Source of the DNA: Chondrus crispus
Taxonomy: Eukaryota > Rhodophyta > Florideophyceae > Gigartinales > Gigartinaceae
NCBI RefSeq assembly: GCF_000350225.1
Contig: NW_005179240.1
Coordinates: 63,009 to 89,894 of the forward strand
Length of the DNA: 26,886 nt
Direction: 5' to 3'
The first letter of the stretch is position 1. Every line of letters starts with the position of its first letter. Below, one piece after another: positions 9,121 to 17,655 of this stretch. The notes under the pieces are model-generated. The model was not told where the DNA came from. It was given only the letters and a program-made list of their open reading frames with translations, and ran no database searches. The position numbers were made by a program, and so were the translations under genes.

Positions 9121-9845
9121 CCCTCAACCGTCTCGTTCGGCTACATTCAACCGCTCCGTTACGGTTAAATTAGTCCCCTGTGGTTAGAGACCAAGGGGAC
9201 GTTCGGAAGCCAAGCCGTATTTGACTCCCGAACGCCACGGATGCGAGACGAAGGAACCAGATGGTACGGACTGTCTGAATGGGGAGCGATCCCCGTTAGG
9301 GCCAATGTGACCCGAGCCGGACGACAGAGTGCGCGGGGAAGCCAATAGCCCCCTTTTCAGGCCCCTTTTGAACCGAGGGGCGAAACGCACAGCCACAGCA
9401 CACGCAACGGTCGGAACCCGTGCACACGAGAACACCACGGAAGGGCACGTTGCCACCTAAGTGCAATCCACGACCACTGCAACAAGCTCGCCCGTGCGCG
9501 GAGATTATGCGGGTGTTCTTGAAATTGGGAGAAATACGCCTGAGGGGCGTACAGTACGCCGTTCGTACGCCCAGCGGCACGCGTTAGCCACAGTGGCAAT
9601 CTGCCACCACCCTCGAGAAAATTAACGGAAAACATGCGCACGACGGGCGCAACGCACGTGCGCGAAGGTACGCACAGGCGTCATAAGGGACACGCCATAC
9701 ACTGTAGGACGACCGGCCGTGGCATTTGTACCCCCTCGGATGCGACCACGCGACGGCCCGCTGCACGCCGAGGAGCACGCCATCCTCGAGGGGGTCATCG
9801 GATGCCGGACCGCGACGTGAGGGACGCATCGGACTCCCCCTGCTC
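9121..9845. other. No gene seen; may contain the gypsy 3' LTR
   Basis: This follows the polypurine tract and should include 3' LTR sequence. I see a local stem GTCCCCT/AGGGGAC at about 9174-9201 but no clear TG...CA pair of limits and no other LTR copy in the window to align. Minus-strand frames through here are motif-free. Confidence 0.4.
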
Positions 9846-10575
9846 GTTCGCACCCTCGCCACCGGGGGCGAGGGACGCGAAGAAAGGAACTTTCCCGGCG
9901 CGTCCGCGTTCTCGCAACCGATGACGAACGGCGCGGGGTAAAGAAATTTACCGAGGGCTCGCGCTCCCGCCACTGACGGCGAGAGACGCGAGCAAAGAAG
10001 AAGACGTACGCCACGCGTCCGCGCCCTCGCCCTGATGGCGAGGGGCGCGCGGGCAAGAAGACGAATGCCGTTCGCGTTCGCGCCTCGCCACCGAATGCCA
10101 GAGGCGCGAGCCAGGAAAAAGACGAACGACGCACGCGCAGCGCCCCCGCCACCGATGGCGGGGGGCGCGCGAAGGAGAAGACGTAGGCCCACGCGTCCGC
10201 GCCCTCACCCCGATGGCGAGGGGCGCGCGGGCAAGGAGACGAATGCCGTTCGCGTTTGCGCCTGGCCTCCGAATGCGAGAGGCGCGAGCGAGGAAAAAGA
10301 CGAACGGCGCACGCGCGGCGCCCCCGCCACCGATGGCGGGCGTCGCGCGAAGAAGAAAACGTACGTCCACGCGCCGCGCCCTCGCCCCGATGGCGAGGGG
10401 CGCTCGCGGACAAGAGCACGAGTGCCGTTCGCGCCGCGCCCTCGCCCCGATGGCCAGCGACGGGAAGTATGAAGCCGTTCGTCGAGCGCCCGCGTCCCTC
10501 GCCCCAGGCGATGAGGGACGCCAAGTATGCGAAGGATCGCCGCGCCCTCGCCTCGATGGCGAGAGGAGCGCGAGG
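9846..10575. repeat. Array of GC-rich stem-loops, about 60-bp spacing, 178-bp higher-order unit
   Basis: A stem-loop of the form GCGCCCTCGCC-NNGAT-GGCGAGGGGCGC recurs, for example near 9846-9885, 9952-9995, 10019-10050, 10078-10110, 10134-10170, 10198-10229, 10258-10288, 10315-10350, 10373-10405, 10432-10466, 10484-10522 and 10537-10575. Linkers share AAGAAGACGAA and GCCGTTCGCG. Three successive hairpins form a larger unit: 9998-10175 is repeated with substitutions as 10176-10355, a period of about 178 bp. Both arms vary together in several copies (CTCGCC/GGCGAG, CCCGCC/GGCGGG), keeping the stems paired. Long frames cross the array on both strands because of its composition and period; I do not call genes. 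It is not CRISPR: the linkers repeat as well. Confidence 0.85.
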
Positions 10576-11033
10576 TCCGACGGAGGCCGCGGGAGAGAAG
10601 GAAAACTCCAGGGACAATGGGGGCTCGAGGGTGAGAAGCCGATCCAACCAACGGGAGCACGTCAAATCGAGCGCCTTGGAAATTGCTGGTAAGCGCTGCC
10701 TAATGTCGGAAAGACGATCCGACCAATGGGAGCTTGTCAAACTCCCCATGGGAGTGACTCCCACCTCGGCCGAACCCTTTGCATTTCCCCTCTTTCATCC
10801 GCGCGGTCCGCAGCGGACCCGGCGGAGAGGTCGTCTCCTCGAAGCGGGGATGGGATGGCAGCGCGAGCAGGGGTTGGGCAGAGCCCGTGACCAAGAGCGA
10901 CGGACGAGAGCGAGCCACGCGCAGACAAGATTGTCATCGGCGACAGACCCGGTCACGACGCCGCGCTCTGCGACAGGATTCGCCTCGCGGACGTCAGGGG
11001 ATGGCGAAGGGGCACGAGGTCTAGGACGAACTC
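10576..11033. other. Spacer between hairpin arrays with a 78-bp-apart direct repeat
   Basis: No gene is supported. Two similar copies of about 26 bp, each starting GATCC(A/G)ACCAA(C/T)GGGAGC, lie about 78 bp apart near 10640 and 10718. The rest is GC-rich sequence with open frames on several strands and no motif. Confidence 0.5.
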
Positions 11034-11365
11034 CGCGCGCGTTGCCCTCGCCCCGAAGGGGGAGGGACGCGAAGAAATGCGATCGTCGCGCGCCCGGCGC
11101 CCTCGCCCCCGCATGGCAAGGAGAACCGGGCGGATAAGACCAATACAGCGCGCTGAGCCCTCGCCCCCTGCACGGCGAGGGGCGCGAAGAATGGAGACGA
11201 ACGCCGCTCGTTTCTTTTGCCTCGCTACCGACGACGAGGTCGCGCGTGGGATAAGAACGTGCGCCAGGCCTTGGGCCCCCGCCCCTGGATGCCGAGGGGC
11301 GGGAGGCATAAGACGGATCCCGAACGCTACGCCCCTTCCTCCTCCGCGTCGAGGAGACAGAAGGG
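11034..11365. repeat. Second, more diverged block of the same stem-loop array
   Basis: Hairpins of the same type recur at about 11040-11085, 11095-11135, 11150-11195, 11217-11250, 11268-11310 and 11325-11365, with the same CCCTCGCC...GGCGAGGGGCGCG core and GCGAAGAA linkers. Copies differ more than in the first block, as at the older edge of an array. Confidence 0.7.
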
Positions 11366-11483
11366 GTGGGGGTACTAGGAAACGAGGGCGCGAAGGGAAA
11401 TTAGAAGAAAAAGACCAACGCAAAGAACACGTAACCAGGAAAACAGTTTTACTGTGGTCTGGCGACGGACCCGCCCCCCTTTC

Positions 11484-11579
11484 TTTCGTCTCGCTGACGA
11501 AGGGACGAGTCGTCCCTTGGTCAGCGAGATGAAAGACCCTTCGGAAGGGTTCCGCGCGGTTGACGACCAGACCGCGCGG
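11484..11579. repeat. Three adjacent hairpins
   Basis: 11484-11534 is a 51-nt hairpin centred on 11509 (outer arm TTTCGTCTCGCTGAC against GTCAGCGAGATGAAA, inner AAGGGACGA against TCGTCCCTT), with two mismatched positions. It is followed by CCCTTCGGAAGGG (11537-11549) and by a 9-bp perfect stem CCGCGCGGT/ACCGCGCGG (11552-11560/11571-11579). The group ends exactly at the stop of the minus-strand frame beginning at 11580, so it could act as a 3'-end or element-end structure; that role is inference. Confidence 0.8.
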
Positions 11580-12293
11580 TTAGCCGCTCGCATCGTTCGA
11601 GGGCACGCGGGCCCCTGATCCATGGTTGTTTGGAGGACAGTACCCCGGGTGCCGGGGTAATTCGGCGTCCATGTCCGCCAAGGAGGGCATGGCGACACGA
11701 GTCATACCCTTACCGCTCGCCCAGTTTCGGGACGGGCGAGGGTCAGGCTCGTACTCGGCGTACGGGTCACGGATGGTAGAGGTAGTCGGGGCGCGAGGAG
11801 CACCACCCGCCGGCAGGGGCGCCGACTGAGCCGAACGCAAGCGGTCGCGCTCGCATGGATAGCGCTCGCGATCGTACACCGCCCGCTCGTAGGCCGCGGC
11901 TTGGCGCTCGGACGCCTCGCGCACGGACCCTAGCTCACGGCTGACTCGCTGCAGTTCCGCGGAGCGCGTCGCTAGGTCGTCACGTAGACCGCGCACTTCA
12001 TCACACCGAATGAGGAACCAGTCAGCCAGGGTATCGACCAACCCGCCTACGGTCCAACCGCGCCGGCTGGCCACGCCTAACGCCCGCACTACCTTGGGGG
12101 ACGCCGCCAGCTCCCCGTGGGGGAGCACCAGCTCGCGTACGCGACGCCCCCGGGGCGTGTCCTGCCCCACCGCATCGAGCGGTGGGATGAGGAGGACAGT
12201 CGCTGCAGAGACAGGGTCCCCTACAGGACCACGGCCGACGACCGACGTCGGCCGAAAGGGGTTCACAGCGGTGCCAACGGAGTCCACGGCCAC
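11580..12293 (-). CDS. Hypothetical protein with central coiled coil (about 237 aa)
   Basis: I do not recognise it. The frame ends with TAA. The first about 90 residues are Gly/Pro/Val-rich; about 92-156 is highly charged with regular heptad-like Leu/Val/Ala spacing (a likely coiled coil rich in Arg/Glu), and the tail is Pro/Asn-rich. The first codon shown is GTG; the frame is open further upstream to a TAG near 12343, with no ATG before the distal part, so the eukaryotic start is unknown and it may be a 3' exon or a broken gene. Its direction matches the two other unknown frames at 13.3-15.6 kb. A coat or gag-like protein of an unrecognised element is one possibility, based only on coil plus low-complexity tail. 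Confidence 0.4.
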   Translation of the reverse strand: MAVDSVGTAVNPFRPTSVVGRGPVGDPVSAATVLLIPPLDAVGQDTPRGRRVRELVLPHGELAASPKVVRALGVASRRGWTVGGLVDTLADWFLIRCDEVRGLRDDLATRSAELQRVSRELGSVREASERQAAAYERAVYDRERYPCERDRLRSAQSAPLPAGGAPRAPTTSTIRDPYAEYEPDPRPSRNWASGKGMTRVAMPSLADMDAELPRHPGYCPPNNHGSGARVPSNDASG

Positions 12294-13273
12294 GGCGTCG
12301 AGGTCCCTGTAGCGTTTACGGCCCCCGCGCCGATGCTCAGACTAATGGTAGGGCAGCGGGGCGAAGGGGATTCGAAGGACGGTTGATGAGGTGAAGTTGA
12401 AGGATTGGGTACCGATTTACTTTGAGTCGCCAACTTCTGGCACTACTTATACACTTCTGCAATCTTCTACAACTCTACTACCAAAGACTACGACACACAT
12501 ACTACAATTGTATTGGCTCTAACACATGTGCCCGTCTTGCTACTTAGCCAAACTGGCGATGGCCCAACAAACATAACAGAAAACCGCCTTACGAATTACC
12601 ACTGTCATGACGGAAAAATTAGTAAGGCAGTACAACAAAGCACAGCAAAGCACAAATTCCCTTACTATTCCAAATCCAGCGTGGCACAAATTCGTAAGGC
12701 ACGTTTACAGCTCACACGTTTCCTTACGAATTCAAATCAATCCTGCAAGGACTGTTTACAGCGCACACGTTGCCTTATGAATCTGAATCTCTCGTGAGGT
12801 CCTGTCCACTGTCAATTACAACAGTGCACATTTTGCCCTACGAATTGAAAACTCGCGCAACGGTATCTTTGTGTCCTGCTGTACCCGTGCTGCACTCCAT
12901 GGGCGCTGTAAACCTTTGGCACGTGCCAGGCACCCGCCACCATTGTTCTACACTTTGTCTGTAAGACTGCAGGCGTACTGTACGCGTTAGACAGTGTATT
13001 GAGGACATGTGTCCAGGTCATACACGTGTCGGGCGGAGAAAATGAAACATGCTCAGATTGTACTATACACTGCAACCGTGTACATGTTTCACACGTGTAC
13101 ACGTTGAAAACTAAACTTGCTCCTGAAGTACTGTAGAGTGCAACCGTGTACAGAAATCACACGTGTATACGTTGAAAATCACACTTGCTGAGCTCGTCAC
13201 GCGGAGTGTTTTCGATTTTACACGTGTCAAACCTGTCGTTGTGTTTCCGGCGTGTCTGCACGTGGTCGTAGAA
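12294..13273. repeat. Non-coding AT-richer block with tandem repeats of 51 and 68 bp
   Basis: 12703-12753 and 12754-12803 are two 50-51-bp tandem units starting GTTTACAG(C/G)(T/G)CACACGTT; scattered relatives with C(C/G)TTACGAATT occur from 12580 to 12850. 13050-13117 and 13118-13185 are two 68-bp units starting TGCTC, each holding GCAACCGTGTACA and CACACGTGTA. A third unit begins at 13186. A TATAAGT-like motif on the minus strand near 12450 could serve the 237-aa frame. I see no gene. Confidence 0.75.
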
Positions 13274-14293
13274 TTACAACACAGACCCGACCCCTCCCTT
13301 TGGCTGCGCGTTGCCGGAGACCGACGGCACGAGGGGAGAGCGCGCCACGAAGGCGTCCGCTGTGGGATCGTACGTGAGATAGGAGCTGCGAGCTCCGGTC
13401 GTATAGTCCATCCACGAACGGTGGTTCTGAGGGGTGACTTCGCTGGCGCGGTCCATGAGGCTAATGGCATGGCCGAATGTCCAAGAGGCGTGACTGCACC
13501 CGTGTTCGGACGGATGCAGTGCGACGTCGGGAAGGCCCGACGCGACGCGCCTCACGAACGCAACCGTGGGGCCGGGCTGAACGAACCCCCGCTTGTTCAT
13601 GTAAACCTCCGACATGAAGGCGCAGCATACGGACCACGCCCACTCGCGCTCATAGTTGTAAGCGAGCCGCGAGTGGGCTGGATGCTGTAGGTCGGCGCAC
13701 GCGATGCCAAAATACTTCAGAATTGGAGGCAGAAGGGGGTGTACCCCTAGTGAAGGAAAGCTCTCCCGCACGCTCACGGGGAGAGCTAGAAAATCCCCGA
13801 CTGTCAAGCCAGACGCAAAGGCAGCGGATGGGACGACCCGACCGTCCGCCTCATCGTCTCTCCTGTAGGCGGACCAATCGTGGTGAGCGAAACCCACGGC
13901 ATATAGTCGCATCAAGGAACACGAGGACTTCTGTAGAGCTACGAGGGGCTTGGTGAAGGCGTAGGGGCGGGGGGAGACGTACAACCCCGCCGACTCCGAC
14001 AGCACGAAGCGTCGGGGGTCTACCCACACCGACCCGGATGTAGCATAAACACCCCCAGCGATAGGGGTGTATGCACATTTCGACCGAGACCCTTGTCGAT
14101 CGGGAAGACGGGGGTGAAGCAGGACACCAGCTAACGGCACCGGGCAGCGGGCCCGGGTAGCGTGGTAGAGCGGGAACGGGGAGGACACCGGTACGCGCGA
14201 GCGGTTCGACGCCTCGACGCCCCGGCGCGGTACTGGGTAACGATCCAGTACCAACGGGCGGAGGCGGAGCCGGCTCGTGGGCGTGCCGCGCAC
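13274..14293 (-). CDS. Hypothetical protein of unknown family (up to 339 aa)
   Basis: An open minus-strand frame ending in TAA. Its last about 210 residues have normal globular composition with many aromatic residues (for example YEREWAW, ASWTFGHAISLMDRA, NHRSWMDY), which argues for real coding. The listed start is GTG; the first ATG is at 13912, giving a 212-residue product. Frame upstream of about 14045 lies in the long inverted repeat, and the copy at 17.4 kb reads in the same frame with a TAG, so the N-terminal 80-85 codons are doubtful. I see no catalytic motif, zinc finger or membrane helix and cannot assign a function. It may belong with the coiled-coil frame downstream and the Pro-rich frame upstream as parts of one unrecognised element. 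Confidence 0.45.
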   Translation of the reverse strand: MRGTPTSRLRLRPLVLDRYPVPRRGVEASNRSRVPVSSPFPLYHATRARCPVPLAGVLLHPRLPDRQGSRSKCAYTPIAGGVYATSGSVWVDPRRFVLSESAGLYVSPRPYAFTKPLVALQKSSCSLMRLYAVGFAHHDWSAYRRDDEADGRVVPSAAFASGLTVGDFLALPVSVRESFPSLGVHPLLPPILKYFGIACADLQHPAHSRLAYNYEREWAWSVCCAFMSEVYMNKRGFVQPGPTVAFVRRVASGLPDVALHPSEHGCSHASWTFGHAISLMDRASEVTPQNHRSWMDYTTGARSSYLTYDPTADAFVARSPLVPSVSGNAQPKGGVGSVL

Positions 14294-14745
14294 GTCCTCA
14301 ACCCGCGCTCGGTGCTGCTCTAAGGTAGTTAGCGAGCACTACCTTAGAATAAGCGGGTAGTCAGACCTTGACGGTCGGTGGGTGACAAGTCCCTGCTTGT
14401 CCTACTCCACCGCCGCCGGTCTGCTCCATATTTAATATACAAAACAATCTATAACACTACAGTACCGAAGTACTGTACTGGACTACTGCAGTACAGATCG
14501 GACTACACTGTAATACTGTCCGCCATCGTGGCTCACAGTACACGTGTGCGCGCGCTCCCGTCCCGCGCGGTACACGTGTGCACGTGTGCACGCGTGCGCC
14601 CTGTACCCGAGGGGTACACGTGGCCACGCGTAATAGTACTTTAGAGCATCGGGCTCTTCAGCACTAGATCCCGTTGTTGATCTAATCTACCTAAAAAGCC
14701 CCAGGGGGGGTTTATACTACACCGGACAGGGACGCCCCCATACGA
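14040..14745 (+). repeat. Long inverted repeat, left arm
   Basis: Aligns, diverged and with indels, to the reverse complement of about 17000-17655. The best block is 14180-14320 (shared GACGCCTCGACGCCCC, CGATCCAGTACC and GAGCCGGCTCGTGGGCGTGC). Shared order further in: a TATTTAATATAC segment near 14430, CACGTG-rich palindromic sequence at 14540-14630, then a G-run/C-run hairpin near 14700. On the plus strand the best block encodes the peptide DAPARYWVTIQYQRAEAEPA, conserved in the other arm with several third-base changes. Confidence 0.75.
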
Positions 14746-15483
14746 TCAACGTAGATGACCTCCGCAACACTGTACACGAATGTACGGTCGCCCGGCAGCT
14801 CGTCTAGGAGCTGGTAGCCGACCCCGCCGCCTTCGGCCATTAAGCGACGAAGGGCCGAAGACGCTTCTTCGAGGCCGCCCGCCTCGTATACCTTCCTTGA
14901 ACACGCGGGCGAGATCGGACCGAAGCCACTCGCACGAGATCACCTCCGCTACGGTGACCCCCGAACGGCCCCTGCGCGACCAGGGGTACTACAGCTCGTC
15001 GACAGAGAGCAGTGGGGCATCCGAAGACGGAACCCCGAACCACCGCGTGGCAGAGGCCACCTCCCCCTCCCGACCGGAAGAGGAGGGGGGAGGTACAGGA
15101 GGACGACGGCCGAAGGACGCGCCATCAGGAGCGGCGTTGTCGCGCGCGACGTCCGAATGCGCAACGGGAACGACGTCGGCCGCTGGGGCCGAAGGGGCAG
15201 CCGGACGGAACGCGATAACCGGTTTGGGTGGCCCCACGGGAGGGGCCACCAGCTCCACAGAGACGGTCGTGGAGCGGGAACGGGACTTCTGGAAAGCCGG
15301 CGGAGCCAGCGGGGCCGTACGAGTCAGAGTGATGTCTTCCTCTCGCGATCCAGGGGACGCGCTCGATGACCCGACCCCGCTGGGCAAAGGAATCGCGACG
15401 ACGGACGCGCCCGCCGCTACTGGTTCGCCGCCGCCCTCGGGCGGCGGCGGAGGCGGAGGAGGAAGAGAGGTCGAGTCGCCCAT
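14712..15483 (-). pseudogene. Pro-rich hypothetical protein, interrupted by TAG and a frameshift
   Basis: The ATG at 15483 opens a 164-codon frame with an early run of eight Pro (about residues 8-15) and Pro/Ala/Ser-rich sequence throughout. It stops at TAG 14989-14991, but the same frame continues with globular sequence (AEVISCEWLRSDLARVFKE) to about 14890. One base shift later the sequence reads on with GYQLLDELPGDRTFVYSV and stops at TAA 14712-14714 inside the long inverted repeat. Upstream of the ATG the frame stays open to about 15620 with protein-like sequence (LVDKLPLYLALSQSFPG), so the true start may be earlier. A plus-strand frame at 14780-15559 covers the same DNA and is judged a shadow. 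Function unknown; a disordered structural protein is all composition suggests. Confidence 0.4.
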
Positions 15484-15624
15484 GATAGGACGGCCGATAG
15501 CACGGAGCGGAGACGATCGGTCGGGACTGCCGGGGAAGGACTGGGACAGCGCTAAGTAGAGCGGGAGTTTGTCTACCAGCGGCGGTGCTGGTGAGGGTTC
15601 AGGGAGCGAAGGACGAAGGCTCTA

Positions 15625-16999
15625 CAAGCCACCTCAGGCAACGGTGGAACGCGTGCGAGACGTGCGCTAACCGTCGTTCTACAGGACACCCTACGACTTA
15701 CGTACAGTGCGCTTGCCCGGTGTAAGGACCGCCACGTATGCTGCCCCGCCGATAAGGGTCAGGTACGAAACGCCACTACGACGGCACGTGGCCCGCACGG
15801 TACCCCGAGCCGCGCTCCACCCCAAGACGCCCACCGCAAATCCACTCCCTCATACTTCGCGCACGCGCGTCGCCGTCGACAGCATGCGCCCCCTTGTCCC
15901 GCACACAACCCCTCCTGCCCCACCGAAAAGGGGATGTACGATCACCCCAGGCGCTGTCTATCTGCGCGGGTAGGATGGGGCGTTGGGGAATGGGCACTCT
16001 CGCGGCTCGGACGACAATAAGGCGGTGCTGAGGTTGCGTCCGTACGGCTCCCCAACGCGAGCGACGAAACGTCAAGGACGAGTCCAGGGGGGAGGCCAGT
16101 GAGCTGGAGAGATAGAAGGCGGCGACGAGGAACGACGGAAAGGGGGTGATGGCACGCCGGACTGGCACTGGCGTCCCACGCGCTCGTCGCCCACCACGAC
16201 CAGCCGTTCGCTTTCGCTCTAGAGGCTCCCATGACCTCACACGCGCTCCGCTGCGCGTCAATCCCCGCGCATCCACGCCCCCGCCGGCGACATCGAGGCG
16301 CGCCATGGAGGACACGAACTGCCCCGCTCTGCACCTTTGCTGCGGATGACGAGGGTCGCCGCCGTCGCGACCCCTCCCCCAACCAAGACTCCGTACTACC
16401 AACCGGCGACTCGGGCCGCCCAGTGACGGCTACTGCAAACTACGCGCTGTCCTCTGTAGCCACATCGCTGCATGATGCCGGGCAGAGGGCACATGTCGCG
16501 TTCTGTAGCAAGGCGGATGTGCGAAGAGGCTGATGAATCGAGGGTTGAGGGTGCGGTGAGGGAAGGCACTGACGCGGAGGAGGAATTATGGGTGGCAACG
16601 CGAGCACACGGTAATTAACCTAAATAACACCCGGACGTGGTGACGGGCAATGCGAGGAGTGCTGGATGCACGAATACGCACGCATGGATGTCAACCCCGC
16701 AAAGCAATGGGGAATCGACAAGCGGGAACAGAAGGGGTCAGACAGCGGGTGGCAGCTGCACACGACTCAAGCACTGACGTACCGTAGGATGCAACGCAGC
16801 TGGCACCCGGCCACGCCCTTCGGGAACGCACGCTGGTCAGTCGGACCGCGACGATAACAAGCGCAAAAGATCGAGGGGAAGGCATGGCGGACGTGTCAAC
16901 AAAGGGGAGTGTCAAAATAAGGGGACGAAGAAGACGACGCGAGGGACGAGCGGAGGGCCTCGCTCGGTTCAGGATGAGGACACTACCGTCTCTACAGGC
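15625..16999. other. GC-rich segment between the inverted repeat arms; no supported gene
   Basis: Several minus-strand frames (for example 15776-16402) and plus-strand frames overlap here, all Arg-rich with no motif, as expected for GC-rich non-coding DNA. I see no RNA gene or clear repeat. It lies between the two arms of the 14.0/17.6-kb inverted repeat. Confidence 0.5.
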
Positions 17000-17655
17000 A
17001 CATGTGGACGCGGACGTCCACAGTTGAGAGGGGGGCCATGTAGCACATCCCCCTCTCAGAATTAGAATTAGATTAGATTTATAACTGTAGAGCCCGAGCT
17101 CTACAGTACCTCAGTGCGCGCGCACACGTGTACCCTACGTGTACAGGGGCGCACGCACACACGTGTACGACACGTGTGCTGGCAGCCCCGACGGCTGACA
17201 GCACTACAGTGCAGGCCGACCTGCACTACTGTAATGTTATGATAGGCGACTCTGTATATTAAATATGAGCGGACCGCCAGCGGTGGAGGAGGACAAGCAC
17301 GGACTTGTCAAGGATCCTCCACCTTGGTCAGCCCGCTTACTCTCAGGTATTTTCGTCCGTTTTACCTAGGTGTAGCACCGCGCGCGGGTTGAGGACGCGC
17401 TCAGCACGCCCACGAGCCGGCTCGGCCTCCGCCCGTCGGTACTGGATCGTCACCCAATACCGCTCCGGGGCGTCGAGGCGTAGAACCGGTCGTGCGTGCG
17501 CGTGTCCTCCCCGATCCCGCTCCACTACCGCTCCCTCGACCCCGTGCTCAGTACCGTGGGTGGGCCGTGCTTTTATCTTCCCGCCGATCGGGGTCTTTCC
17601 GAACTGTCAGTACTCACCCCCCTCGTCGTTGGGGGTGATTATACTACATTTCTGT
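17000..17655 (-). repeat. Long inverted repeat, right arm
   Basis: Counterpart of 14040-14745 in opposite orientation. On the minus strand 17525-17343 it encodes RYWVTIQYRRAEAEPARGRA, matching the left arm peptide. It also carries ACACGTGT-rich palindromes (17120-17185), a TATTTAATATG segment (17257) and a G-run/C-run hairpin near 17030-17060. Its outer end supplies the last about 12 codons of the pogo frame that stops at 17607. Confidence 0.75.

Noticed and set aside
9846..10575. CRISPR-like array
   Set aside because: The linkers between stem-loops also repeat and the larger unit is three hairpins; there are no unique spacers, no cas genes, and the context is eukaryotic.
9584..11137. Long frames on both strands through the hairpin array (up to 380 codons)
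   Set aside because: They are Arg/Pro/Ala-rich, repeat with the DNA period, exist on both strands and have no domain; open frames follow from GC content and period.
14780..15559. Plus-strand 259-aa Gly/Ser/Arg-rich frame
   Set aside because: Antisense to the Pro-rich minus frame, whose downstream continuation looks globular. The choice is moderate, not certain.
15776..16402. Minus-strand 208-aa frame
   Set aside because: Arg-rich, overlapped by another open frame on the same strand, no motif, GC-rich DNA.
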